Source of the DNA: JAKEGN01 sp964465665
GTDB lineage: Bacteria; Pseudomonadota; Gammaproteobacteria; Steroidobacterales; Woeseiaceae
Length of the DNA: 37,421 nt
NCBI GenBank assembly: GCA_964465665.1
Contig: CAYXKM010000141.1
Span: forward strand, 1-37,421
Direction of reading: 5' to 3'
In this document: positions 7,235 through 13,914 of the stretch, piece after piece
How the letters are laid out: every line of letters begins with the position of its first letter
Numbering within the stretch: the stretch's first letter is position 1
The notes under the pieces: model-generated
Databases searched by the model: none
What the model was told of the DNA's origin: nothing
The model's input: only the letters and a program-made list of their open reading frames with translations
Program-made: the position numbers and the translations under genes

Positions 7235-8001
7235 CGACGCAGGGATCCGAGAAACGCACCGGGATCGTCGCCGCGCTCCAGCACTTCGACCAGTGCCGAA
7301 CCGACGATGGCGCCGGACGCGTGCTTGCCGACATTCGTCACGTCCTTTGCCGTCCGAATACCGAAGCCCGCGCATACCGGCAGACCGGACATGCTGGACA
7401 CCGTTTGCAGGTAGTCGGCAAGTTCGTCCGGCAGCGCACTGTCTCCGCCGGTGATTCCGGTTACTGTCACCGCGTAGACGAAGCCCTTGGAGGCGGCCGC
7501 GAGCTTCTGCATGCGCGGCGGCGGAGTTGCCGGCGTCACCAGCTGCACGAGGCCGATGCCCCTGGCATCGAGCGCACCGCGGAGATCGCCGCTCTCTTCG
7601 AACGGAAGATCGGGAACGATGAAAGCGCAGACACCGGTACCGAGTGCACGATCGGCCAGCCGTTCATAGCCGAAAGCCAGCAGCGGATTCAGGTAGGACA
7701 TCATCACCAGCGGTGCGCCGAGGGCGACACCGTTGCGCTCCAGTTCCGCAAATATCCATTTGAGCGTAACGCCGTTCTCGATTGCTTTGAAACTGGATCG
7801 CTGGATCGTCATGCCATCGGCCATAGGGTCCGAGAACGGCACACCGATCTCGACGATGTCGCTGGCGGCAGCAACCGTTTTCAGTGTTTCGATAAAATGT
7901 TGTGGATCCGGGTAACCTGCGGTGATGAATGCCACGAGTCCCGTGCGGCCGGATTCGTTGGCTGCATTCAAAGCAGCCGTTACTTTTTCATGTGGCTGCA
8001 T
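7231..8001 (-). CDS. trpA: Tryptophan synthase alpha chain
   Basis: The product (256 residues) is the TIM-barrel alpha subunit that cleaves indole-3-glycerol phosphate to indole and glyceraldehyde 3-phosphate, passing indole to TrpB. Catalytic Glu is in VEIGVPFSDP and catalytic Asp in PMADGMTIQ. Other family marks are GLVAFITAGYPDP, VMMSYLNPLLAFG, FIVPDLPFEE and VCAGFGIRTAKDV near the phosphate site. Length is slightly under E. coli TrpA (268). Its start lies inside the 3' end of trpB (14-base overlap), and its stop overlaps the DUF2007 start. Expression should follow the upstream attenuator. Confidence 0.97.
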   Translation of the reverse strand: MQPHEKVTAALNAANESGRTGLVAFITAGYPDPQHFIETLKTVAAASDIVEIGVPFSDPMADGMTIQRSSFKAIENGVTLKWIFAELERNGVALGAPLVMMSYLNPLLAFGYERLADRALGTGVCAFIVPDLPFEESGDLRGALDARGIGLVQLVTPATPPPRMQKLAAASKGFVYAVTVTGITGGDSALPDELADYLQTVSSMSGLPVCAGFGIRTAKDVTNVGKHASGAIVGSALVEVLERGDDPGAFLGSLRR

Positions 8002-9241
8002 ATCGTCTTGTCCGCGGCGGAAAACGTTTCAGTGTAGGCATGTCCTTGTCCCCGCGGCCGGAATTTCCGATGAGCACGCGTTTGCCGGGATTGTCCTTCG
8101 ACCAGCGCTTCGCCGCGGCATAAGCATGCGCAGTTTCCAGTGCCGTCAGTATCCCTTCGGCCGCGCACAATTCTTCCAGTGCTTCCAGTGCTTCGTCATC
8201 GCTCGCCGAAACGTAGTTCACGCGGCCAATCGCCTGCAGCATGGCATGCTCCGGCCCGACACCTGAGTAGTCGAGACCTGCCGAGATCGAGTGCGTCTCC
8301 TGCACATTGCCGTCGCTGTCCTGCAATACGATCGAATACGATCCCTGCAGCACGCCCGGCGTACCGGTCGCGAGCGTGGCCGCATTCTGCCCGAGACCGG
8401 GACCAGTTCCGCCGGCTTCGACGCCAATGAGTTCGATATCATCGCCAAGGAGCGGATGGAATAGACCGATGGCATTCGACCCGCCGCCGACGCAGGCGAA
8501 GGCTGCATCCGGCAAATGCCCCGCCTGGTCGAGCATTTGCTGCCGCGCCTCGGCGCCGATCACCGACTGCAGTTCGCGCACGAGATACGGATAGGGATGT
8601 GCGCCGACCGCCGATCCCAGCAAGTAGTAAATGCCTGAAGGATCCGACACCCATTCACGCAACGCTTCGTCGATGGCCGCGCGTAGCGTTTTGTCACCGC
8701 TTTGCACCGGAAACACCTCCGCGCCGAGGCGGTGCATGCGATCGACATTCGGCGCCTGACGCTCGATATCGACGGCGCCCATGTAAACGCGGCACGGCAA
8801 TCCAACTCTTGCGCAGGCCGCTGCCGCGGCGACACCATGCTGGCCGGCACCAGTCTCGGCAATGACCCGTATCGCGCCGAGGCGTTTGGCCAGCAGTGCC
8901 TGGCCGATGGCATTGTTGATCTTGTGCGCGCCGGTGTGTGCCAGGTCCTCGCGTTTTAGCCACACCTCCGTGCCCCAGTTCTGGCTCAGACGCGGCGCAA
9001 ATGTCAGTGCCGTTGGCCTGCCCACCCATTCACGCAGTTCGCGGCGAAATTCACTTTGAAATTCCGCGCTGTGCAGGTGCTCTGCGATACCCGCCTCGAG
9101 GTTTTCGAATGCCGGTACCAGCGTTTCTGGTACATAGCGGCCGCCGAACGGGCCGAAGCGGCCGCGTTTGTCCGGCAACTCGCCGCGGATCGATGCACGC
9201 AGCAACCGTTCCTTCTCCGCTCGATCCAGTACCGATTTCAT
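7988..9241 (-). CDS. trpB: Tryptophan synthase beta chain
   Basis: The PLP enzyme (417 residues) condenses indole with L-serine to give tryptophan, in an alpha2-beta2 complex with TrpA. The PLP lysine is in HTGAHKINNA, the catalytic Glu in AETGAGQHG, and the PLP phosphate loop is GGGSNAIG. The N-terminal FGPFGGRYVPETL is the family signature. An N-terminal extension of about 25 residues (MKSVLDRAEKERLLRASIRG) precedes it. The ATG overlaps trpF's stop as ATGA (9238-9241), and the 3' end overlaps trpA by 14 bases. Confidence 0.97.
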   Translation of the reverse strand: MKSVLDRAEKERLLRASIRGELPDKRGRFGPFGGRYVPETLVPAFENLEAGIAEHLHSAEFQSEFRRELREWVGRPTALTFAPRLSQNWGTEVWLKREDLAHTGAHKINNAIGQALLAKRLGAIRVIAETGAGQHGVAAAAACARVGLPCRVYMGAVDIERQAPNVDRMHRLGAEVFPVQSGDKTLRAAIDEALREWVSDPSGIYYLLGSAVGAHPYPYLVRELQSVIGAEARQQMLDQAGHLPDAAFACVGGGSNAIGLFHPLLGDDIELIGVEAGGTGPGLGQNAATLATGTPGVLQGSYSIVLQDSDGNVQETHSISAGLDYSGVGPEHAMLQAIGRVNYVSASDDEALEALEELCAAEGILTALETAHAYAAAKRWSKDNPGKRVLIGNSGRGDKDMPTLKRFPPRTRRYAAT

Positions 9242-9840
9242 AACTCTTCGATTCCTGCCTGTGCGGTGCGTGCCGCGTTGATGAAGGCCTCAACCTTTCG
9301 CGGGTCCTTCCTGCCCGGCGCCGACTCCACGGCCGACGATACGTCGACCCCGAAGGGCCGGACTTTCACGATTGCCTCGCCGACATTGCCGGCATCGAGG
9401 CCTCCGGCAAGGATCATGTGCCCGCGTCGCGCCAGCATCGCGGCACGATCCCAGTCGATCGTTTCACCGCGACCGCTCCGGTGTCCTTCGTAGACGAATG
9501 GCGAGGGCAACACGCCGACATCGTCACCCTCGCGGACGACCGGCCATCGCCGGATGTGCGCCGGAACATCGAGATGTGCGAAGTCTGACACGTCCGTCTG
9601 CAATACATCCGGTCGAAACACCTCCAGCACGTGCTGCCATTCCTGGGCGCCCGGGTGCAGCATGACCGCAACACGCAATACGTCGGGCGCAAGTGCGCCA
9701 GCGATGGAACTGGCGTATTGCGGCGTAACGCGCCGCGGCGATTCGGCAAAAACGAATCCGACAGCGTCTGCTCCGGCACGAACGGCAGCATTCACGGCTT
9801 CGGCGTCCGTCATGCCGCAGATTTTCACCAGCAGGTTCAT
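9238..9840 (-). CDS. trpF: Phosphoribosylanthranilate isomerase
   Basis: TrpF (200 residues) catalyses the Amadori rearrangement of N-(5-phosphoribosyl)anthranilate to the 1-deoxyribulose form. The catalytic Cys is in VKICGMTDAE near the N-terminus; the barrel motifs are GADAVGFVF, SPRRVTP, DVLQTDV, LAGGLDAGNV and VDVSSAVESAPGRKDP. It is a free-standing enzyme, not fused to TrpC as in E. coli. The start at 9840 overlaps trpC's stop by ATGA (9837-9840), which rules out the longer upstream extension. The 3' end overlaps trpB by four bases. Confidence 0.96.
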   Translation of the reverse strand: MNLLVKICGMTDAEAVNAAVRAGADAVGFVFAESPRRVTPQYASSIAGALAPDVLRVAVMLHPGAQEWQHVLEVFRPDVLQTDVSDFAHLDVPAHIRRWPVVREGDDVGVLPSPFVYEGHRSGRGETIDWDRAAMLARRGHMILAGGLDAGNVGEAIVKVRPFGVDVSSAVESAPGRKDPRKVEAFINAARTAQAGIEEL

Positions 9841-10655
9841 GCCGTCACCGCAGCACGACCGGCATCGAGCATTTCCATGATCAATGCTGCCGGCTGCGCG
9901 CTTTTCATCAGTGCCGTGCCCACCAGTGCCATGCCGTATCCGCAACGGCGGGCTTCGGCTGCATCCTGCGCGGAGTGCAGTCCGCTTTCCGCGACGCACA
10001 CGGCGCCGGCCGGGAGCCGCGGGGCAAGCCTGCGCAGCCGATCCGGATCAACGGCGAGCGTGCGCAGGTTCCGCGCGTTCACGCCTAACAGCAGTTTCTT
10101 CGTCGCCGCCTGCTTCCGGTGATTGTGCTTCTCCAGCAATGACACGCAACGATCGAGGTCGCCATCATCGAAACATTCCAGCAGCACGAACATGGAATGT
10201 TCATAAGCACAGCCGAGCATTGATTCGAGAACCGCATCGGACAACATGGCGGCGATCAGCAGCACGCCGCTTGCGCCTGCGGCGCGCGCTTCGACGATTT
10301 GCAAGGGATCGACCAGGAAATCCTTGCGCATCACCGGGACGTCGAACCCGGTCAAGGCATCGACCACCTGGCGCAGGTGTTGCACGTCGCCGGCGAACGC
10401 CGACGGTTCGGTCAAGACCGAGATTGCTGCAGCGCCGCCGCGCGCATAGTGGCACGCACGTACGCGCCGGTCCGCACCGGCAACAGACAGCGGGCCCTGC
10501 GACGGCGAGCTATCCTTGAGCTCGGCAATCACATCGAAGCCCTCGAGTTGCAGCGCAATCACCGGCAAATCGAGATTCACTGCCGCGATGCTCCGCGGAA
10601 GCGTCGCTGCGCGTGCCGCACTCGACGTCGCCATTTTTTTCAGGAAATCGCTCAT
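9837..10655 (-). CDS. trpC: Indole-3-glycerol phosphate synthase
   Basis: TrpC (272 residues) closes the indole ring of carboxyphenylamino-deoxyribulose phosphate with loss of CO2. Family motifs are visible: DVIAELKDSSPSQG with the catalytic Lys, VPVMRKDFLVDPLQIVEARA, LLGVNARNLRTL, and VAESGLHSAQDA with the phosphate-binding end of the barrel. The protein is unfused. It overlaps trpD by four bases at its start (10652-10655) and trpF by four at its end. Confidence 0.97.
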   Translation of the reverse strand: MSDFLKKMATSSAARAATLPRSIAAVNLDLPVIALQLEGFDVIAELKDSSPSQGPLSVAGADRRVRACHYARGGAAAISVLTEPSAFAGDVQHLRQVVDALTGFDVPVMRKDFLVDPLQIVEARAAGASGVLLIAAMLSDAVLESMLGCAYEHSMFVLLECFDDGDLDRCVSLLEKHNHRKQAATKKLLLGVNARNLRTLAVDPDRLRRLAPRLPAGAVCVAESGLHSAQDAAEARRCGYGMALVGTALMKSAQPAALIMEMLDAGRAAVTA

Positions 10656-11680
10656 CGGCCTGCGAAGTGACGGGCTAATCTTTCGAGGAATGCCTGCGCC
10701 GCGCCCTCGTCGATCGCGGCGGCGGCCATCTCCACGCCTTGCATTGAGCTCCGTGCCATCCCCAGAACTTCGAGCACGAGCGACGTACCCATCAACAGCG
10801 CATCGCGGTGCGCGCCCCTGTCCTCTCCGGCCAAGACACGCCGGAGTTCGGCCGCATTGTAGTTCGCATCGCCACCAGCAAGATCGCCGGGCGCACAGCG
10901 ACTCATGCCGTACTGCTCCGGCACGCGACGGGTTTCCGTTACGCTGCCCGGCCGCACGTCGAACAACACGAATTCGCCAACGGGAGTCGCCTCGTCCCAG
11001 CCCGGCTCGCCGTGCACGACGAATGCACGCTCGATTGGCATGCCGGCAAGCGTATCCGCCATCAGTCTTGCCGCTGCGAGACTGAATGCGCCAATGAGCT
11101 GGTACGGCGGTGCGGCGGGATTGGTCAACGGCCCGAGCAGGTTGAACACGGTGCGCACGCCGAGCGCGGTCCGCACCGGCATGATCGCTTTCATGGCCGG
11201 GTGATAGGCGGGCGCGAACAGGAACGTGAAATCAGTGGCCTGGAGGCAGGCTACGGCTGCCTTGCCATCGAGCGGCAGCGGCATGCCGAGACTTTCCAGT
11301 ATGTCTGCGCTGCCCGAGCGGCTCGATATCGAGCGATTGCCGTGCTTGACGACCCGCGCGCCGCAGGCTGCCGCCAGCAAGCCGGCACCGGTCGACAGGT
11401 TCAGGCTGCCGGAACCGTCACCGCCGGTACCGACCGTGTCCACGGTGGGCGTGCCTTTGGGTATGCCTGGATCCACCGCAAGTTCGCGCATGGCCGTGGC
11501 GAATCCGCGTATTTCCTCCGCCGTTTCGCCCTTCGCGCGCATGCCGGCAAGAAGCGCCCCGGCAACCGCGGCCGGCATGTCACCGGCGGCCATCGCGCGC
11601 ATTATCGATGCCGCTTCGGATTCGCTGAGCGACTGCCCGTCGAGGACCCGGTTCAGAAGCGGTGCGTGAGAACTCGTCAT
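10652..11680 (-). CDS. trpD: Anthranilate phosphoribosyltransferase
   Basis: TrpD (342 residues) transfers phosphoribose from PRPP to anthranilate. The PRPP/Mg loop is VDTVGTGGDGSGSLNLSTG; KHGNRSISSRSGSADILESLG and FNLLGPLTNPA are the other strongly conserved stretches. The N-terminal helical domain, with ALLAGMRAKGETAEEI, is present. It is a separate gene, unlike the TrpGD fusion of E. coli. Both ends overlap neighbours by ATGA (trpG at 11677-11680, trpC at 10652-10655). Confidence 0.97.
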   Translation of the reverse strand: MTSSHAPLLNRVLDGQSLSESEAASIMRAMAAGDMPAAVAGALLAGMRAKGETAEEIRGFATAMRELAVDPGIPKGTPTVDTVGTGGDGSGSLNLSTGAGLLAAACGARVVKHGNRSISSRSGSADILESLGMPLPLDGKAAVACLQATDFTFLFAPAYHPAMKAIMPVRTALGVRTVFNLLGPLTNPAAPPYQLIGAFSLAAARLMADTLAGMPIERAFVVHGEPGWDEATPVGEFVLFDVRPGSVTETRRVPEQYGMSRCAPGDLAGGDANYNAAELRRVLAGEDRGAHRDALLMGTSLVLEVLGMARSSMQGVEMAAAAIDEGAAQAFLERLARHFAGR

Positions 11681-12267
11681 GCCGGCCGCATCGCGAGGAA
11701 GTTGGCCATGAGCCGGTTGCCCTCCGGGGTCAGCACGCTTTCCGGATGAAACTGCACTCCCTCGAGCGGCAGGGTCCGGTGCCGGACACCCATGATCTCG
11801 CCCTGCTCCGTATCAGCTGTCAGCACGAGCTCCTTAGGCAAAGAAGCATGCTCGGCGCACAGGGAGTGATAGCGGCCGGCTTCGAACGGCTGCGACAAGC
11901 CGGCAAAAAGTTTTTGTCCATCATGTTTGATCATCGAGGTCTTGCCGTGCATCAGGCGCCCGGCGCGAACGATGGCGCCACCGAAATGATGCACCAGGCA
12001 CTGGTGGCCCAGGCAGACGCCGAGCAGGGGAATGCGTTCGCGGAACGCACCGATCATCGCAAGCGATACGCCCGCGTCCTCCGGACGCCCGGGTCCCGGC
12101 GATATCACGAGATGCGTCGGCTCGAGCTCCAACGCCCCGGCAATGTCGATGGCGTCGTTGCGGTACACCAGCACTTCCGCTCCCTGTGCAGCGAATGCCT
12201 GCACCAGGTTGTATGTGAACGAATCGTAATTGTCGATCAGCAGCATTCGCACCGGCAGGCCCTTCAT
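11677..12267 (-). CDS. trpG: Anthranilate synthase glutamine amidotransferase subunit
   Basis: TrpG (196 residues) hydrolyses glutamine and delivers ammonia to TrpE. The class I amidotransferase triad is visible: Cys in GVCLGHQ, and His and Glu in VQFHPES. LLIDNYDSFTYNLVQAF and VISPGPGRPEDAG are the usual N-terminal marks. The start at 12267 overlaps trpE's stop by ATGA and is preferred to an internal ATG seven codons later. Because no pabB lies nearby, the subunit might also serve p-aminobenzoate synthesis; that is speculative. Confidence 0.96.
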   Translation of the reverse strand: MKGLPVRMLLIDNYDSFTYNLVQAFAAQGAEVLVYRNDAIDIAGALELEPTHLVISPGPGRPEDAGVSLAMIGAFRERIPLLGVCLGHQCLVHHFGGAIVRAGRLMHGKTSMIKHDGQKLFAGLSQPFEAGRYHSLCAEHASLPKELVLTADTEQGEIMGVRHRTLPLEGVQFHPESVLTPEGNRLMANFLAMRPA

Positions 12268-13649
12268 AGTCCTTCTCCCGCGATCTGCAACGCGCTGCGC
12301 AGGATCGCACCCTTTGCCAGCACTTCCTGGTACTCCTTTTGCGGCGAACTGTCCGCGACGATGCCGGCGCCTGCCTGAAAACTGTACTCGTCACCGTGGA
12401 AAACCAGTGTGCGTATGGTAATCGCCTGGTCCATGTCGCCGCCGACACCGAAATAACCGGCCGTGCCGGCATACAGTCCGCGTCCGGTCTGCTCCATCTC
12501 GTCGATGATTTCCATCGCCCGCACTTTTGGCGCGCCGACCAGCGTGCCTGCCGGAAAACTTGCGGCGAAAAGATCGAATGCGTCGTACTGCGGCGCGAGT
12601 TCGCCCTGCACGCCACTCACTATGTGCATCACATGACTGTAACGTTCGATGGCGCGATACGGATCGACGCAGACGGTTCCGGGAGTTGCAACACGGCCGA
12701 GATCGTTTCGCGCGAGGTCCACCAGCATGACGTGCTCGGCGGACTCCTTCGGGTCGGCGAGCAGCATGGCTTCGTTTCTCTGGTCCTCCGCTGTGGTTGT
12801 GCCGCGCGGCAGGGTTCCGGCGATGGGACGCAACGACGCCTGGCGGCCGTTCAGTTTCACCAGCGCTTCCGGCGAGGACCCGGCCAGCTGTAGATCGCCG
12901 AAGTCGAGATAGAACATGTACGGCGAGGGATTGAGCAGACGCAGCGCCCGGTAAACCTCGAACGGCGCGACGTTGCTTTCGCCCCTGAACAGCACTGACA
13001 GCACGATCTGGTAGATGTCGCCGGCGGCGATGTATTCCTTGCAGGCATTGACACGCTCTGCATACTGTTTCGCGTCAAGACCGGCAGTCGCTACACTGAT
13101 GCGAACCTTGCTGCCGTTTACAGGAATCGGTCCGCGCAACCGCCGGATTACATCCTTGCGCAGCGCCTGGCGCTCCTGTTCCGTGCCATCGTGCAAAAGT
13201 GCAACACGGCGCGTCAGGTGATCGAAGACGAGCACTGACGAAGTTGCGACAAATGCAGCATCCGGTATGTCGCCCTGCACTTTGCGCTTTCCCGGCAGCC
13301 GCTCGAACAGGCGCACGACATCGTAGCCGGAAACACCGACCAGCCCGCCGGAAAACGGCAGGCCCTCGACCTGCGGCAGCGGTCTCGGTGCATCGCCGAG
13401 CGCCATGCGCAGGGCATCGAGGTATTCATCGCGGCCGGCCGGACGCGGAAGTTGCTGCCGGCCGACCTGCAGGCCGTCATGTCGCATGCGAATCTCGAGT
13501 GCGTCGCCGAAACCCAGAAAGGAATATCGCGCAAGCCGCTCGCCGCCTTCGACACTCTCCAGCAGGTAACGCGGCGCGAGCGATGCCAACTTGAGGTACG
13601 CCGATACCGGAGTATCGAGATCGGCTGCTATGTCGAATGGTGGCTTCAT
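12264..13649 (-). CDS. trpE: Anthranilate synthase component I
   Basis: TrpE (461 residues) makes anthranilate from chorismate with ammonia from TrpG, the committed step of the pathway. The tryptophan feedback site appears intact: LLESVEGGERLARYSFLG and LNPSPYMFYL. The chorismate-binding core is present as RPIAGTLPRG, DLARNDLGRVA, SFPAGTLVGAPK, and GAGIVADSSPQKEYQE. It begins at DIAADLDTPVSAYLKL and lacks about 20 N-terminal residues found in many homologues; no in-frame ATG occurs upstream and the ribosome site (AGAAG) is weak. First structural gene after the attenuator. Confidence 0.96.
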   Translation of the reverse strand: MKPPFDIAADLDTPVSAYLKLASLAPRYLLESVEGGERLARYSFLGFGDALEIRMRHDGLQVGRQQLPRPAGRDEYLDALRMALGDAPRPLPQVEGLPFSGGLVGVSGYDVVRLFERLPGKRKVQGDIPDAAFVATSSVLVFDHLTRRVALLHDGTEQERQALRKDVIRRLRGPIPVNGSKVRISVATAGLDAKQYAERVNACKEYIAAGDIYQIVLSVLFRGESNVAPFEVYRALRLLNPSPYMFYLDFGDLQLAGSSPEALVKLNGRQASLRPIAGTLPRGTTTAEDQRNEAMLLADPKESAEHVMLVDLARNDLGRVATPGTVCVDPYRAIERYSHVMHIVSGVQGELAPQYDAFDLFAASFPAGTLVGAPKVRAMEIIDEMEQTGRGLYAGTAGYFGVGGDMDQAITIRTLVFHGDEYSFQAGAGIVADSSPQKEYQEVLAKGAILRSALQIAGEGL

Positions 13650-13700
13650 TGCTTCTGTCTTGCGTCGCTGTGCTGGCGGTATGAATGGGCCGGATACAAG

Positions 13701-13738
13701 AAAGCCCGGCCCCGATGGCTGATTCGGAGTCGGGCTTT
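13701..13738 (-). terminator. trp attenuator terminator hairpin
   Basis: On the minus strand, between the leader peptide and trpE, two 15-base arms (13738-13724 and 13715-13701) pair around an 8-base loop: AAAGCCCG with CGGGCTTT, a mismatch, two more pairs, then CCGA with TCGG. It is followed by TTTCTTGT, a modest T-tract. Its 5' arm (ACTCC and CCC at 13734-13726) can instead pair with GGAGTGGG (13787-13780) inside the leader ORF, giving the alternative antiterminator. Confidence 0.8.
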
Positions 13739-13768
13739 GCGCTTTAACTTACTGCTTGAACCGGAACG

Positions 13769-13837
13769 TCAGGCGGCAACCCACTCCCTGCGGATTTGCC
13801 ACCACCAGCTGTTGCGATTGATTTGCAGGTTCGTCAT
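13769..13837 (-). CDS. trpL: trp operon leader peptide with three tandem Trp codons
   Basis: A 22-codon ORF reads MTNLQINRNSWWWQIRREWV then AA and a TGA stop. Three consecutive TGG codons occupy positions 11-13 (13807-13799), with a fourth Trp at 19. It sits between a promoter and the terminator hairpin upstream of trpE, which is the arrangement of a ribosome-mediated attenuator. When charged tRNA-Trp is scarce, the ribosome should stall on WWW and leave the downstream GGAGTGGG free to form the antiterminator. When Trp is plentiful it should run to the stop, cover that segment and let the terminator form. A GGA lies eight bases before the ATG. Confidence 0.9.
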   Translation of the reverse strand: MTNLQINRNSWWWQIRREWVAA

Positions 13838-13845
13838 GGTTTCCG

Positions 13846-13874
13846 AGTATCCCCGCGGACATATCACTCGTCAA
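13846..13874 (-). promoter_or_regulatory. Predicted sigma-70 promoter of the trp operon
   Basis: Minus strand: TTGACG (13874-13869), exactly 17 bases, then GATACT (13851-13846). The -35 matches at five of six positions and the -10 at four of six. The -10 ends only eight bases before the trpL ATG at 13837, so the leader transcript would have a very short 5' end. Confidence 0.6.
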
Positions 13875-13889
13875 GAAGCTCCGGCGGAC

Positions 13890-13911
13890 ATTGGTTTCGA
13901 TCGAGACCAAT
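13890..13911. promoter_or_regulatory. 22-bp palindrome upstream of the trp promoter
   Basis: ATTGGTTTCGA and TCGAGACCAAT are reverse complements with one mismatched pair, without a spacer. The centre lies about 60 bases upstream of the predicted start of transcription. It does not resemble the E. coli TrpR box (core CTAGTTAACTAG). It also lies just past the permease stop codon and could be a remnant terminator stem, but no T-tract follows. Confidence 0.5.
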
Positions 13912-13914
13912 CCG

